The notes under the pieces are model-generated. The model was given only the letters and a program-made list of their open reading frames with translations. It was not told where the DNA came from and made no database searches. Position numbers and translations under genes: made by a program. Shown here piece by piece: positions 8,034 to 15,440 of a stretch of 28,588 nt of DNA. Positions within the stretch are counted from its first letter, which is position 1. Every line of letters starts with the position of its first letter. The stretch comes from a virus. The DNA is taken from IMG/VR virus record IMGVR_UViG_3300000736_000153, positions 1-28,588 of that record. One strand, given 5' to 3'.

Positions 8034-8258
8034 ATGGCATCATTAGACGATATTTATGATATGCTTCAAAAGCTAGATGATTCTGGCATAGAGTATTTAC
8101 TTATTACTGTTCAAAAAGGTAAAAAGAATGGTAAAGCAGATGTATTCTTTTCATTAAAGAATGACGACTCAATGAGAACTCTGTCAGCTGGACTTAGAGA
8201 ATTTAACAAAGAAATAGATAAGATAAATAAAGACGAAGAGGAAGAAGATGAAGAATAA
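8034..8258 (+). CDS. small acidic-tailed protein in polymerase operon
   Basis: This 74-residue protein is read from ATG 8034, two bases after the exonuclease stop; a TTG at 8022 would add four residues but lies inside the upstream gene. It has a short alpha/beta region (DDIYDMLQKLDD, EYLLITVQKG, KADVFFSLKND, then a helix) and ends in a run of Asp/Glu (KDEEEEDEE). The family is not recognised. Its position between exonuclease and polymerase core, overlapping the latter by 11 bases, suggests a small replisome-associated factor. The layout resembles the 92-residue protein at 2312-2590. Confidence 0.65.
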   Translation: MASLDDIYDMLQKLDDSGIEYLLITVQKGKKNGKADVFFSLKNDDSMRTLSAGLREFNKEIDKINKDEEEEDEE

Positions 8259-10845
8259 TTTATTAGAAGATAAAGCATTTTCTTCAAAGTTCCAAGATGT
8301 AGATTTGGGATTGCACGGAGTTAGATTACCAGAGTTTTCAATTGATGTTCAATCTAAAAGACATTTAAATGTTAGTGAAGATGTATCAAATTATGATTTC
8401 TTAAGAGCTTTAGCTTTAAATGGATTCAAAGACTTAAATGTAGATAAGAGTTCTGCTGAACATAAAAAATATGTTGATAGAGCAAAATATGAACTTGAAA
8501 CATTAAAAGAACTAGGCTTTATTGATTATATTTTATTGGTATGGGATGTTATTAATTTTTGTAAAACACATGATATTCCAGTAGGACTAGGCAGAGGTTC
8601 AGCTGCAGGATCATTAATTTTATATCTTATTGGGGTAACTCGAATTGATCCAGTTAAATATAACCTTTATTTCGAAAGATTTATATCCAAGATTCGTGCT
8701 AAAAAGCAAGTTGTAGATGGAGTAACTTATTTAGATGGTAGTTTGATGTGTGACGTTGATTTGGATATTTGTTATTATAATCGCCATAGAGTACTTGAAT
8801 ATCTTGAAACAAAGTTTAAAGGTAAAACAAGTAAAATCTTAACTCTTAATACTCTAAGCGGAAAATTGCTTATTAAAGAATGTGGTAAAATTGTAGGAGA
8901 AAAGTCAGAAGAAGAAATGACAATGATATCCTCACTTATTCCAAAAGTATTCGGTCAAGTTAAAGACATCACAACTGCTTATGAAGAAATTGAAAAGTTT
9001 AAAGAATGGTGTGATGAAAATAAAGAAACTTATCAAATTGCATTAAAGCTAAGAGATTTAATTAAAAATAAAGGCGTTCATCCTTCTGGAGTTCTTCTTT
9101 CTTATAATGATCTTGAAAAAGTATGTCCAACAGAATTTTCTAGCGACAAAGAAGCAGTTTCAAGTTTTGATATGAATTGGGTTAGCTTATTTAACATTAA
9201 ACTTGATATTCTTGGTTTAAGAAGCGTTTCTGTTGTTGATGACGTTTGTAAGAGTATTGGAATTAAAGTTCAAGATATTGATTTAGGTCATGAATCTATT
9301 TATAGAAACTTACAAGAATTAAAATCTCCTCATGGATTATTCCAAATTGAAGCAGATACAAATTTCAAAGTATGTCAAAAAGTAAAGCCTAAGAATCTAG
9401 AAGAACTTAGCGGTGTTCTTGCTCTAGCTAGACCCGGCGCACTTCAATTCGTAGATAAGTACGCTAAATATACAAACTACAGCGAACATGAAAGTATTCA
9501 TCCATTCTTTGACGATATCTTAAAGCAAACTGGTGGAGTTGCACTTTATCAAGAACAGCTCATGCAAATGGCGCATAAGATTGGATTTACTCTGGATGAA
9601 GCAGAAATCTTAAGAAGAATCGTAGGTAAAAAGAAAACTGAAGAAATCAAAGCATGGCAAAAGAAGATTCAAGATAAAGTTAAAGAAAATAAACTACCAA
9701 AAGAAGTAGGAGAAATTCTATGGAAAATCATGGAAGATTCAGCGAACTATTCATTTAATAAATCTCATTCACTTGCATATGCAGCTTTGGCTGCTGTTAC
9801 AATTTATCTTAAATTTAATCATCCTCAACAATTCTTTCTATCTCTTTTAAAAATGAGCAGAAATGAACCAGACCCAATTGGTGAAATTTCCAAGATTCAA
9901 AAAGAAATGCACGAATTTAATATTCAATTACTTCCACCTCATATTATTAAATCTGAAATGGATTTTTCAATTGAACAAAAAGATATTAGATTCGGATTAC
10001 TTTCAATTAAGGGTATTAGCGATAAATCGATTCAAAAACTCAATAGCTTCAGAAACAAGTATTCTAATAAATTTGAGATCTTTCAAGCAGCAGAAGAAGC
10101 AGATTTAAATATCGGAGTATTGTCAGCACTTATTCAAGCTGGTGCATTAAGTGGTTTTAGTCAATCTAGAAGTAAGATTGTATTAGAAGCTCAATTATGG
10201 AATATCCTAACCTCTAAAGAAAAGAAATATGCAATTTCATTTGCAGAGAAGTTTGATTATGACCTTATTAAGATTATTAAGCATTTGAATAAATTTACTG
10301 ATGAAAAGAATCATACAGTAATTAAAGATACTAGATTAAAAACTATTAAAAATAAATATGACCCATATCTACAAATTTATAATCAAAATAGCAAAAGCGA
10401 AAGTTTTGCTAACTGGTATTATGAAAAGAAACTTTTGGGATATACTTATAATAAAGAATTAAAAGAAATCTTCTCAGAGAAAAGAGAAAATCTAAAATAT
10501 ATTAGTGATATTGTAGATGAACCAATAAATAGTAAGGTCGCATTTGTAGGTCAAATCGAAGAAGTATTTACTGGCGTTTCTAAAAATGAAAAGAAAACCA
10601 GATATGTAAGATTAAAGATATCAGATGAAACATCATCAATTAGCGTATTAATATTTAATGATAATATTGAAAATAATAAATTATTGAATAATAAAGCATT
10701 TGAAGAGGGTAATATTGTTATTGCTAAAGGATCAAAAAGAGATGATTGTGTATTTGGCGATCTTGTAGCGATTCAAGATCAGCAAATTTATATGAAATTA
10801 AATGATTTAAAGAAAATAGTTGACAAGAAAGAAAATAAAGAATAA
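8248..10845 (+). CDS. dnaE: DNA polymerase III alpha core (DnaE-like, lacking PHP domain)
   Basis: This 865-residue C-family polymerase would be the phage replicase. It begins where bacterial DnaE leaves the PHP domain and enters the palm (LPEF... then LGFIDYILLVWD). Catalytic motifs are intact: GRGSAAGS (115-122), D171 and D173 in DVDLDI (matching the paired Asp of DnaE PDFDVDF), and D320 in KLDILGLR. An extra ~14 residues (around KKQVVDGVTYLDG) sit just before the first catalytic motif. Fingers-region motifs include ARPGALQFVDKY, GGVALYQEQLMQMA and FNKSHSLAYAALA. Helix-hairpin-helix-like sequence (IGVLSALIQAGALSGF) precedes an OB-fold (~760-855, KVAFVGQIEEVF...). The tau-binding C-terminal domain is absent. 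Together with the 260-residue PHP protein the total (~1125) equals a normal DnaE. A GAGGAAG ribosome-binding site sits just before ATG 8248. Confidence 0.93.
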   Translation: MKNNLLEDKAFSSKFQDVDLGLHGVRLPEFSIDVQSKRHLNVSEDVSNYDFLRALALNGFKDLNVDKSSAEHKKYVDRAKYELETLKELGFIDYILLVWDVINFCKTHDIPVGLGRGSAAGSLILYLIGVTRIDPVKYNLYFERFISKIRAKKQVVDGVTYLDGSLMCDVDLDICYYNRHRVLEYLETKFKGKTSKILTLNTLSGKLLIKECGKIVGEKSEEEMTMISSLIPKVFGQVKDITTAYEEIEKFKEWCDENKETYQIALKLRDLIKNKGVHPSGVLLSYNDLEKVCPTEFSSDKEAVSSFDMNWVSLFNIKLDILGLRSVSVVDDVCKSIGIKVQDIDLGHESIYRNLQELKSPHGLFQIEADTNFKVCQKVKPKNLEELSGVLALARPGALQFVDKYAKYTNYSEHESIHPFFDDILKQTGGVALYQEQLMQMAHKIGFTLDEAEILRRIVGKKKTEEIKAWQKKIQDKVKENKLPKEVGEILWKIMEDSANYSFNKSHSLAYAALAAVTIYLKFNHPQQFFLSLLKMSRNEPDPIGEISKIQKEMHEFNIQLLPPHIIKSEMDFSIEQKDIRFGLLSIKGISDKSIQKLNSFRNKYSNKFEIFQAAEEADLNIGVLSALIQAGALSGFSQSRSKIVLEAQLWNILTSKEKKYAISFAEKFDYDLIKIIKHLNKFTDEKNHTVIKDTRLKTIKNKYDPYLQIYNQNSKSESFANWYYEKKLLGYTYNKELKEIFSEKRENLKYISDIVDEPINSKVAFVGQIEEVFTGVSKNEKKTRYVRLKISDETSSISVLIFNDNIENNKLLNNKAFEEGNIVIAKGSKRDDCVFGDLVAIQDQQIYMKLNDLKKIVDKKENKE

Positions 10846-10848
10846 TAT
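10820..10848 (+). promoter_or_regulatory. sigma70-like promoter before ssDNA-binding gene
   Basis: A perfect TTGACA (10820-10825) is followed by a 17-base spacer and TAATAT (10843-10848), within the last codons of the polymerase gene. The alternative -10 TATACT (10846-10851) would need a 20-base spacer. The next ATG (10855) is six bases after the -10 element, so the transcript would start at or next to the initiation codon. Confidence 0.5.
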
Positions 10849-10854
10849 ACTAAT

Positions 10855-11397
10855 ATGATATCATTTTATAAACCAAATAGTAAAAATACAGGTACGGCCT
10901 GTAGCTTTAGCGTAAATTCAAAAGAAGGTTCAATCTGGAGTTCCTTAATTAAGCAGAGTTCATGGAACGAAGGAACAAAAACGGGTTCATTTTCAGATAA
11001 TAAAGATAATCCTCAAAAGAGTGCAAAAGTAAAGTTTTCAATAACCGAAGCCGCAGGACTACTTGAAGCTTTAGATAAGAATGTAGAATTTTCAGCTTAT
11101 CATTCTTCTGACAAGCAAGTTACAAAAATTAAGTTTTCTCCTTATATTAGAGATGAGAAGCAAGTTGGATTCTCTTATAGCGTAAATAAAGAGAGCAAAG
11201 AGAATGTAGAAAACAAACAATCTTTCCTACTTGGTTTTTACTTTAATGAAGCTAGACTTCTAAGAGAATTTTTAGTTCATGCTCTGCAATCAGTATTTAA
11301 GACTCAAGAAGTTGAAGCAATTAAAAAGTTTAAAAATTCAAAACCTAATCAAGAATCAAATAAATCTAACGCCGAAGAAGACGGCGAACTTTGGTAA
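10855..11397 (+). CDS. probable single-stranded DNA-binding protein
   Basis: This 180-residue protein has a beta-rich body with a phage-type pattern I associate with predicted ssDNA-binding proteins: ISFYKPNSKNTG, a GSFSDN turn, FSITEAAGLLEALDKN, KIKFSPYIRDEKQVGFSYSV and a LLREFLVHAL helix. I infer a PC4/Whirly-like fold but see no diagnostic residue that proves it. A polar linker (KPNQESNKSN) leads to an acidic tip ending in an aromatic residue (AEEDGELW), the plan SSB proteins use to recruit partners. It has its own promoter immediately upstream and sits just after the polymerase gene, as expected for a replication SSB. No other SSB candidate is in the window. Confidence 0.5.
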   Translation: MISFYKPNSKNTGTACSFSVNSKEGSIWSSLIKQSSWNEGTKTGSFSDNKDNPQKSAKVKFSITEAAGLLEALDKNVEFSAYHSSDKQVTKIKFSPYIRDEKQVGFSYSVNKESKENVENKQSFLLGFYFNEARLLREFLVHALQSVFKTQEVEAIKKFKNSKPNQESNKSNAEEDGELW

Positions 11398-11399
11398 TT

Positions 11400-13328
11400 G
11401 TGTCTCGCAAAAAGAAAATAGTTTATCAATCTGATTTCTCTCTAGCCAAAACTGGGTTTGGCAGAGCAGCGAAAGCTCTATTGTCTTATCTTTATAAGAC
11501 AGGTAAGTATGATATTGTACATTATTGCTGTGGAGTGCAATATTCAAATCCAGAATTAAAAAAGACTCCTTGGAAATCAGTAGGTTCGCTTCCAGACAAT
11601 CCCCAAGAAATTGAGCAACTTAACAAAGATCCAAATGTAGCTAGATTAGCTAGTTACGGCGCACATTATCTTGATAGAATTATTCAAGAAGAAAAACCAG
11701 ATACTTATATTGCAGTTCAAGATATTTGGGGTATTGATTTTGCTATTGATAAAAAGTGGTTTAATAAAATTTCTTGCGCTTTATGGACAACTCTAGATTC
11801 TCTGCCTATTCTTCCTAGCGCAGTTGAGAAAGCTCCAAAGATTAAAAACTATTGGATTTGGAGTGATTTCGCAACAAAAGCTTTGCATGAACTTGGACAC
11901 AAGCAAGTCGAAACAGTTCATGGAGCAGTTGAAACTGCCAATTTTTATAGACTAGAAGAATCTCAAAGACGAGACTTAAGAAGTAAATATGGAATTCCAT
12001 TAGATGCATTTATTATTGGTTTCGTATTTAGAAATCAATTAAGAAAAAGCGTTCCCAACCTATTAGAAGGATATGCTTTGTGGAAACGAAGTAATCCTCA
12101 AATTAAAAATACATTCCTATTGCTTCATACTCACTGGGGCGAAGGATGGAATATTCATAAGCTCGCAGCAGAATATGGAATTGATCCAAGGGAAATTCTT
12201 ACTACATATATTTGTAAAAACTGCGGTAATTATGAAATCAAACCCTTTCATGGTCAAGATGTAAATTGTAGATTCTGTGGAAGTGAAAAAAGCCAAGTTA
12301 CAACAAATGTTGGAATTGGAGTAACAGAACAACAATTAAATGAAGTATATAATCTTATGGATGTTTATTGTCATCCATTTACTAGCGGTGGACAAGAGAT
12401 TCCAATCCAAGAAGCTAAACTTACGGAATTGATTACTCTTGTTACTAATTATTCTTGCGGAGAAGAAATGTGTCAAGAAGGCGCTGGCTCATTTGATCTT
12501 GAATGGAGCGAATACAGAGAGCATGGCACAGAATTTATTAAAGCTTCTACAAAACCAAATTCAATCGCCAAGCAAATAAACAAAGTATACAATATGCCCA
12601 TTCAAAAAAGAAGAGAAATGGGTAGAAAAGCTCGCGAATGGACTATCGAGAACTTCTCGGTAGAAACTGTAGGGAAAAGAATAGAGCAATTTATTGATAA
12701 TTCAGAATTTACAGATTACGACTTCTCTCTTAAAGAAGAGGAGAAAGATGCATTTCATCAAGTTCCAAATATTGAAAAAGATAATGAATGGTTAACTTAT
12801 ATGTATCATAATATTCTAAAAATGAAAGACGTTAATGATAATGATGATGGCCATAAATATTGGATGCAAGAAATTTCAAAAGGTGCAAAGCGTCAAGATA
12901 TTGAAAATTATTTTAGACAAGTAGCTTCTCAAGAAAATCAAAAAAACAAAAAAATTGAATTTGAAGATCTTCTAGGCAAAGATGACAAAGGTAAAAGAGT
13001 GTTATATGTTATGCCAGAAAGTATTGGTGATATTTATATATCAACTTCTTTATTCAAGAATATTAAAAAGCAATATCCAGACCACAATCTTTATGTTGCT
13101 ACTAAGCCAGAATATTTCCAAATACTACAAGGAAATCCTCATATCTATAAACTCTTAGAATATATTCCTCAAATGGATCAATTACTTTGGCTTGAAGGCG
13201 CTGGAGATCATAATGGTTATTTTGAAGTAGCTTTCTTGCCCCATGCTGGAACGCAAAGATTTTTAGACTATTTACATAACGGTAAAACTAATATACAATT
13301 TGATATAAAGGAAAATGTATGCACTTAA
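11400..13328 (+). CDS. GT4 glycosyltransferase with zinc ribbon, fused to GT9 N-terminal half
   Basis: Read from GTG 11400 (642 residues); an upstream TTG at 11391 overlaps the previous stop. Residues ~5-445 form a GT-B glycosyltransferase of the GT4 type: DFSLAKTGFGRAA at the N-terminus, KSVPNLLEGYALWKR, and the nucleotide-sugar box HPFTSGGQEIPIQEAKL with two glutamates. A C-x2-C-x14-C-x2-C zinc ribbon (C272, C275, C290, C293) is inserted in the C-terminal Rossmann domain. After a charged linker, residues ~530-642 match the N-terminal half of GT9 heptosyltransferases (KRVLYVMPESIGDIYISTSL). The matching C-terminal half is the next gene, overlapping by 10 bases. The acceptor is unknown. The family assignment is good; how the GT9 halves work together is inference. 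Confidence 0.78.
   Translation: MSRKKKIVYQSDFSLAKTGFGRAAKALLSYLYKTGKYDIVHYCCGVQYSNPELKKTPWKSVGSLPDNPQEIEQLNKDPNVARLASYGAHYLDRIIQEEKPDTYIAVQDIWGIDFAIDKKWFNKISCALWTTLDSLPILPSAVEKAPKIKNYWIWSDFATKALHELGHKQVETVHGAVETANFYRLEESQRRDLRSKYGIPLDAFIIGFVFRNQLRKSVPNLLEGYALWKRSNPQIKNTFLLLHTHWGEGWNIHKLAAEYGIDPREILTTYICKNCGNYEIKPFHGQDVNCRFCGSEKSQVTTNVGIGVTEQQLNEVYNLMDVYCHPFTSGGQEIPIQEAKLTELITLVTNYSCGEEMCQEGAGSFDLEWSEYREHGTEFIKASTKPNSIAKQINKVYNMPIQKRREMGRKAREWTIENFSVETVGKRIEQFIDNSEFTDYDFSLKEEEKDAFHQVPNIEKDNEWLTYMYHNILKMKDVNDNDDGHKYWMQEISKGAKRQDIENYFRQVASQENQKNKKIEFEDLLGKDDKGKRVLYVMPESIGDIYISTSLFKNIKKQYPDHNLYVATKPEYFQILQGNPHIYKLLEYIPQMDQLLWLEGAGDHNGYFEVAFLPHAGTQRFLDYLHNGKTNIQFDIKENVCT
13307..13312 (+). promoter_or_regulatory. 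ribosome-binding site for the GT9 C-half gene
   Basis: AAAGGA lies six bases upstream of ATG 13319, inside the end of the GT4-GT9 gene. This is one of the better Shine-Dalgarno matches in the + strand block. It argues that the GT9 C-half is started independently rather than reached only by frameshifting. Confidence 0.55.
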
Positions 13329-14458
13329 TTGAAAGATATGCAACAGCTTGCGGAGTTAAGATAGATAAACCTTATATCTATGACACCTTTTTTCCAGTCA
13401 ATGTTGAAAAATATATATCATTTCAACCATTTAGTAAATATCAATCAAAAAATTATGATTATTGGGATGAAGTAGTATCAATAATTTCTCCTTATTTACA
13501 AAAAAATAATATTACATTAGTTCATATTGGCGCAAAAGAAGATAAAACTGTTAATAATACTTTAAACTTATGTAGTCAAACAAATATTTCTCAAGCAGCA
13601 TATATTATTAAAAATAGTATAATGCATGTTGGTGCAGATAGTTTTGCTGCTCATATTGCTTCTGGATATGGTAAAAAAATTGTGGCATTATATTCTAATA
13701 ATAATGTCAATAATGTTAAACCATACTGGACTAAGCCAGAGGATATGGTTCTTTTAAGCCCCAAAATAAATAAAAAACCTCAATATTCTGTTAATGAATC
13801 TCCTAAAAGCATTAATAATATTAAGCCAGAAGCTATCGCCGAAGGCATTCTTAAACTATTAAATATTCCGTACAATAATCTTCCTAAGACTGTTTACATT
13901 GGAAATGAATATATCAATAAAACGCTAGAAATAATTCCAGATAAACCCATAAATCCAGCCCAAATTGGATTAGAGACCCTTGTTATTAGAATGGATTATG
14001 TATTTAATGAGCAAGTATTAGAATTATTTTTACAGCAAAAGAAATGTATTGTATTTACTAGTAAACCTATTAACGAAGAACTTCTTAAAAAATACAAACA
14101 AAATATCCCACAATTAATTTATATTGTTGAAAAAGATAATGATACTACCTTTGTAAAAACATTAAAAAGAAATACAATTAATTCAGCTTTTATATCTTAT
14201 CTCTCAGAAGAAGAATTAAATGAATTTAAATTAGATTATATGGACTATGGCCTTATTGTAAAACGAGATCATCCAACCGATAAAATCGAAGCAAGTAATA
14301 ATACATATTTTAAATCTTCAAGAATCCTAATATCTTCTGAAGGTCAATTCAATAGTAGGTATCAATGGGAAACCAAAGATATGTCCAATAAGTATATTAA
14401 TAATCCAGAGTTAAATAAAGAACTCAACAATCTTTATATTTTTAACCTTGACCAATAA
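13319..14458 (+). CDS. GT9 heptosyltransferase C-terminal half plus extra domain
   Basis: The first ~190 residues (of 379) match the C-terminal Rossmann domain of GT9 ADP-heptose transferases. HLIERYATACGV is the helix that normally links the two halves. Residues ~100-127 (IMHVGADSFAAHIASGYG) are the GT9 donor-site box, usually 'vv.nDTg..HlAaa.g.p.valfg'. The N-terminal half is encoded at the end of the previous gene in another frame. Residues ~200-379 are a second, unrecognised domain with alternating strands and helices (PAQIGLETLVIRMDYVFN, KKCIVFTSKPI). Such a split could leave two chains that assemble into one enzyme. A sequencing or evolutionary frameshift is the alternative. No transmembrane segments are present, so it is presumably cytoplasmic. 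Confidence 0.65.
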   Translation: MHLIERYATACGVKIDKPYIYDTFFPVNVEKYISFQPFSKYQSKNYDYWDEVVSIISPYLQKNNITLVHIGAKEDKTVNNTLNLCSQTNISQAAYIIKNSIMHVGADSFAAHIASGYGKKIVALYSNNNVNNVKPYWTKPEDMVLLSPKINKKPQYSVNESPKSINNIKPEAIAEGILKLLNIPYNNLPKTVYIGNEYINKTLEIIPDKPINPAQIGLETLVIRMDYVFNEQVLELFLQQKKCIVFTSKPINEELLKKYKQNIPQLIYIVEKDNDTTFVKTLKRNTINSAFISYLSEEELNEFKLDYMDYGLIVKRDHPTDKIEASNNTYFKSSRILISSEGQFNSRYQWETKDMSNKYINNPELNKELNNLYIFNLDQ

Positions 14459-14476
14459 TATAATAGGTGGTATCAT
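14448..14476 (+). promoter_or_regulatory. sigma70-like promoter before annealing-protein gene
   Basis: TTGACC (14448-14453), a 17-base spacer and TATCAT (14471-14476), again with TGG directly upstream of the -10 hexamer. The ATG (14484) is seven bases after the -10, so the transcript should begin next to the start codon. The palindrome CATTTAAATG (14477-14486) covers the predicted start point. Confidence 0.68.
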
Positions 14477-14483
14477 CATTTAA

Positions 14484-15284
14484 ATGAGTCCTAAAATCAA
14501 ATCAGAAGAAAATACAATATCAATTGGTAGTTCGGAATTATTTGAGGCAGTTGTTGTTTCAGAACAAAAGACGGAAACCCCTCAAGTAGTTCCTCCGAAA
14601 TTAATAACAAGAAATCAATACGGCCTTATCGAAGATAAGAGTCTTAATTATGTATTTAATGATGATGGAACTATTAATTGGCGTAAAATGGTAAAGACCG
14701 AACATCTTGTTCCAAACAGACAAAAGACTCAAGAAACAGATGTCTCAAAACTTCAAGATAAAGATTTGCTTATCCTTTTAGGTGGAATTAAAGAACTTGC
14801 CCAAATTCGTGGATATACAAGTGTTGAATATAAAGTAGTAGCAGCTTCTGAGAGTTATTTTGCAACAAGCTGTAAGATAACTTGGTTGCCAAATTATGAA
14901 ACTGGTGGAAAAGAGATCGTTTTTGAATCTCTAGCTGACGCTACAGTAAATAATACAAAGAGTTTCGCAAGATTCTTCTTAGCTGCGATTGCTGAAAATC
15001 GCGCCTTTGTAAGATGTGTGAGAAATTTCTTGAAGATTAATATCGTATCTCAAGAAGAACTTGGAGATGCTAAATTATTGGATGAAGGATCAAGTGTTAA
15101 TGATAATCCAACTTCTCCTCAAGCAGTTCTTGAAAAAGTAATGAAAGATAAGGGTATTAATTTTGATCAATTAAAGAAAAAATTAGTTAAAGAAAAATTT
15201 GAAAATGCTGAAAATTTAAATAGTATCTTAGATATTCCTAAGAGTAAAATCTTTGAATTAATAGAAAGGATTAAAAAAGCATGA
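14484..15284 (+). CDS. possible single-strand annealing / recombination protein
   Basis: This 266-residue protein is not recognised with certainty. The middle (~85-195) has an alpha/beta pattern (LLILLGGIKELAQIRGY, EYKVVAASESYF, CKITWLPN) leading to a helix-rich stretch with RFFLAAIAENRAFVRCVRN and then NIVSQEELG. That 'A...R...A..R..R..l.i' helix recalls phage annealing proteins of the Rad52/DUF1071/ERF type. The C-terminal ~50 residues (GINFDQLKKKL, ENLNSILDIPKSKIFELI) resemble the small C-terminal helical domain many of those proteins carry. Residues 1-80 are mostly polar. It has its own promoter and would be expressed with replication genes. The annealing role is inference; a replisome accessory factor is equally possible. 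Confidence 0.38.
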   Translation: MSPKIKSEENTISIGSSELFEAVVVSEQKTETPQVVPPKLITRNQYGLIEDKSLNYVFNDDGTINWRKMVKTEHLVPNRQKTQETDVSKLQDKDLLILLGGIKELAQIRGYTSVEYKVVAASESYFATSCKITWLPNYETGGKEIVFESLADATVNNTKSFARFFLAAIAENRAFVRCVRNFLKINIVSQEELGDAKLLDEGSSVNDNPTSPQAVLEKVMKDKGINFDQLKKKLVKEKFENAENLNSILDIPKSKIFELIERIKKA

Positions 15285-15439
15285 ATAATGAAAATCAAAA
15301 TCTAGAAGAAAAGAGTAGCTTTACATTTAATTTATCTAAAAAAGATATAGATTTATTATTTAAATATCTATCTAGAGCTGACCTAAAAGGTTTAGAAGTT
15401 CCAGAATTTACTTATATTTTAAATATATTCAAAATTTAA
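15281..15439 (+). CDS. 52-residue conserved-looking small phage protein
   Basis: This short gene runs from ATG 15281, overlapping the previous stop as ATGA, to TAA 15437-15439. AAAGGA lies about 11 bases upstream. The product begins MNNENQNLEE and continues with FNLSKKDIDLLFKYLSR and VPEFTYILNIF, an amphipathic helix-turn-helix layout typical of tiny phage proteins often found beside replication or tail genes. Support comes from the overlap, the ribosome-binding site, two bases between its stop and the next start rather than a gap, and the absence of other coding in this stretch. Function is unknown. Confidence 0.65.
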   Translation: MNNENQNLEEKSSFTFNLSKKDIDLLFKYLSRADLKGLEVPEFTYILNIFKI

Positions 15440-15440
15440 A

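Noticed and set aside
9863-10108. 81-codon + strand frame inside the polymerase gene
   Set aside because: It overlaps the conserved polymerase core in another frame, with no ribosome-binding site or recognisable product.
13300-13328. Programmed -1 frameshift joining the two GT9 halves
   Set aside because: No canonical X-XXY-YYZ slippery heptamer is in frame, and the second gene has a good AAAGGA site. Kept only as a possibility in the split-gene finding.
14477-14486. CATTTAAATG palindrome as a repressor operator
   Set aside because: A 10-base AT-rich palindrome is expected by chance here and is not repeated at the other two promoters.
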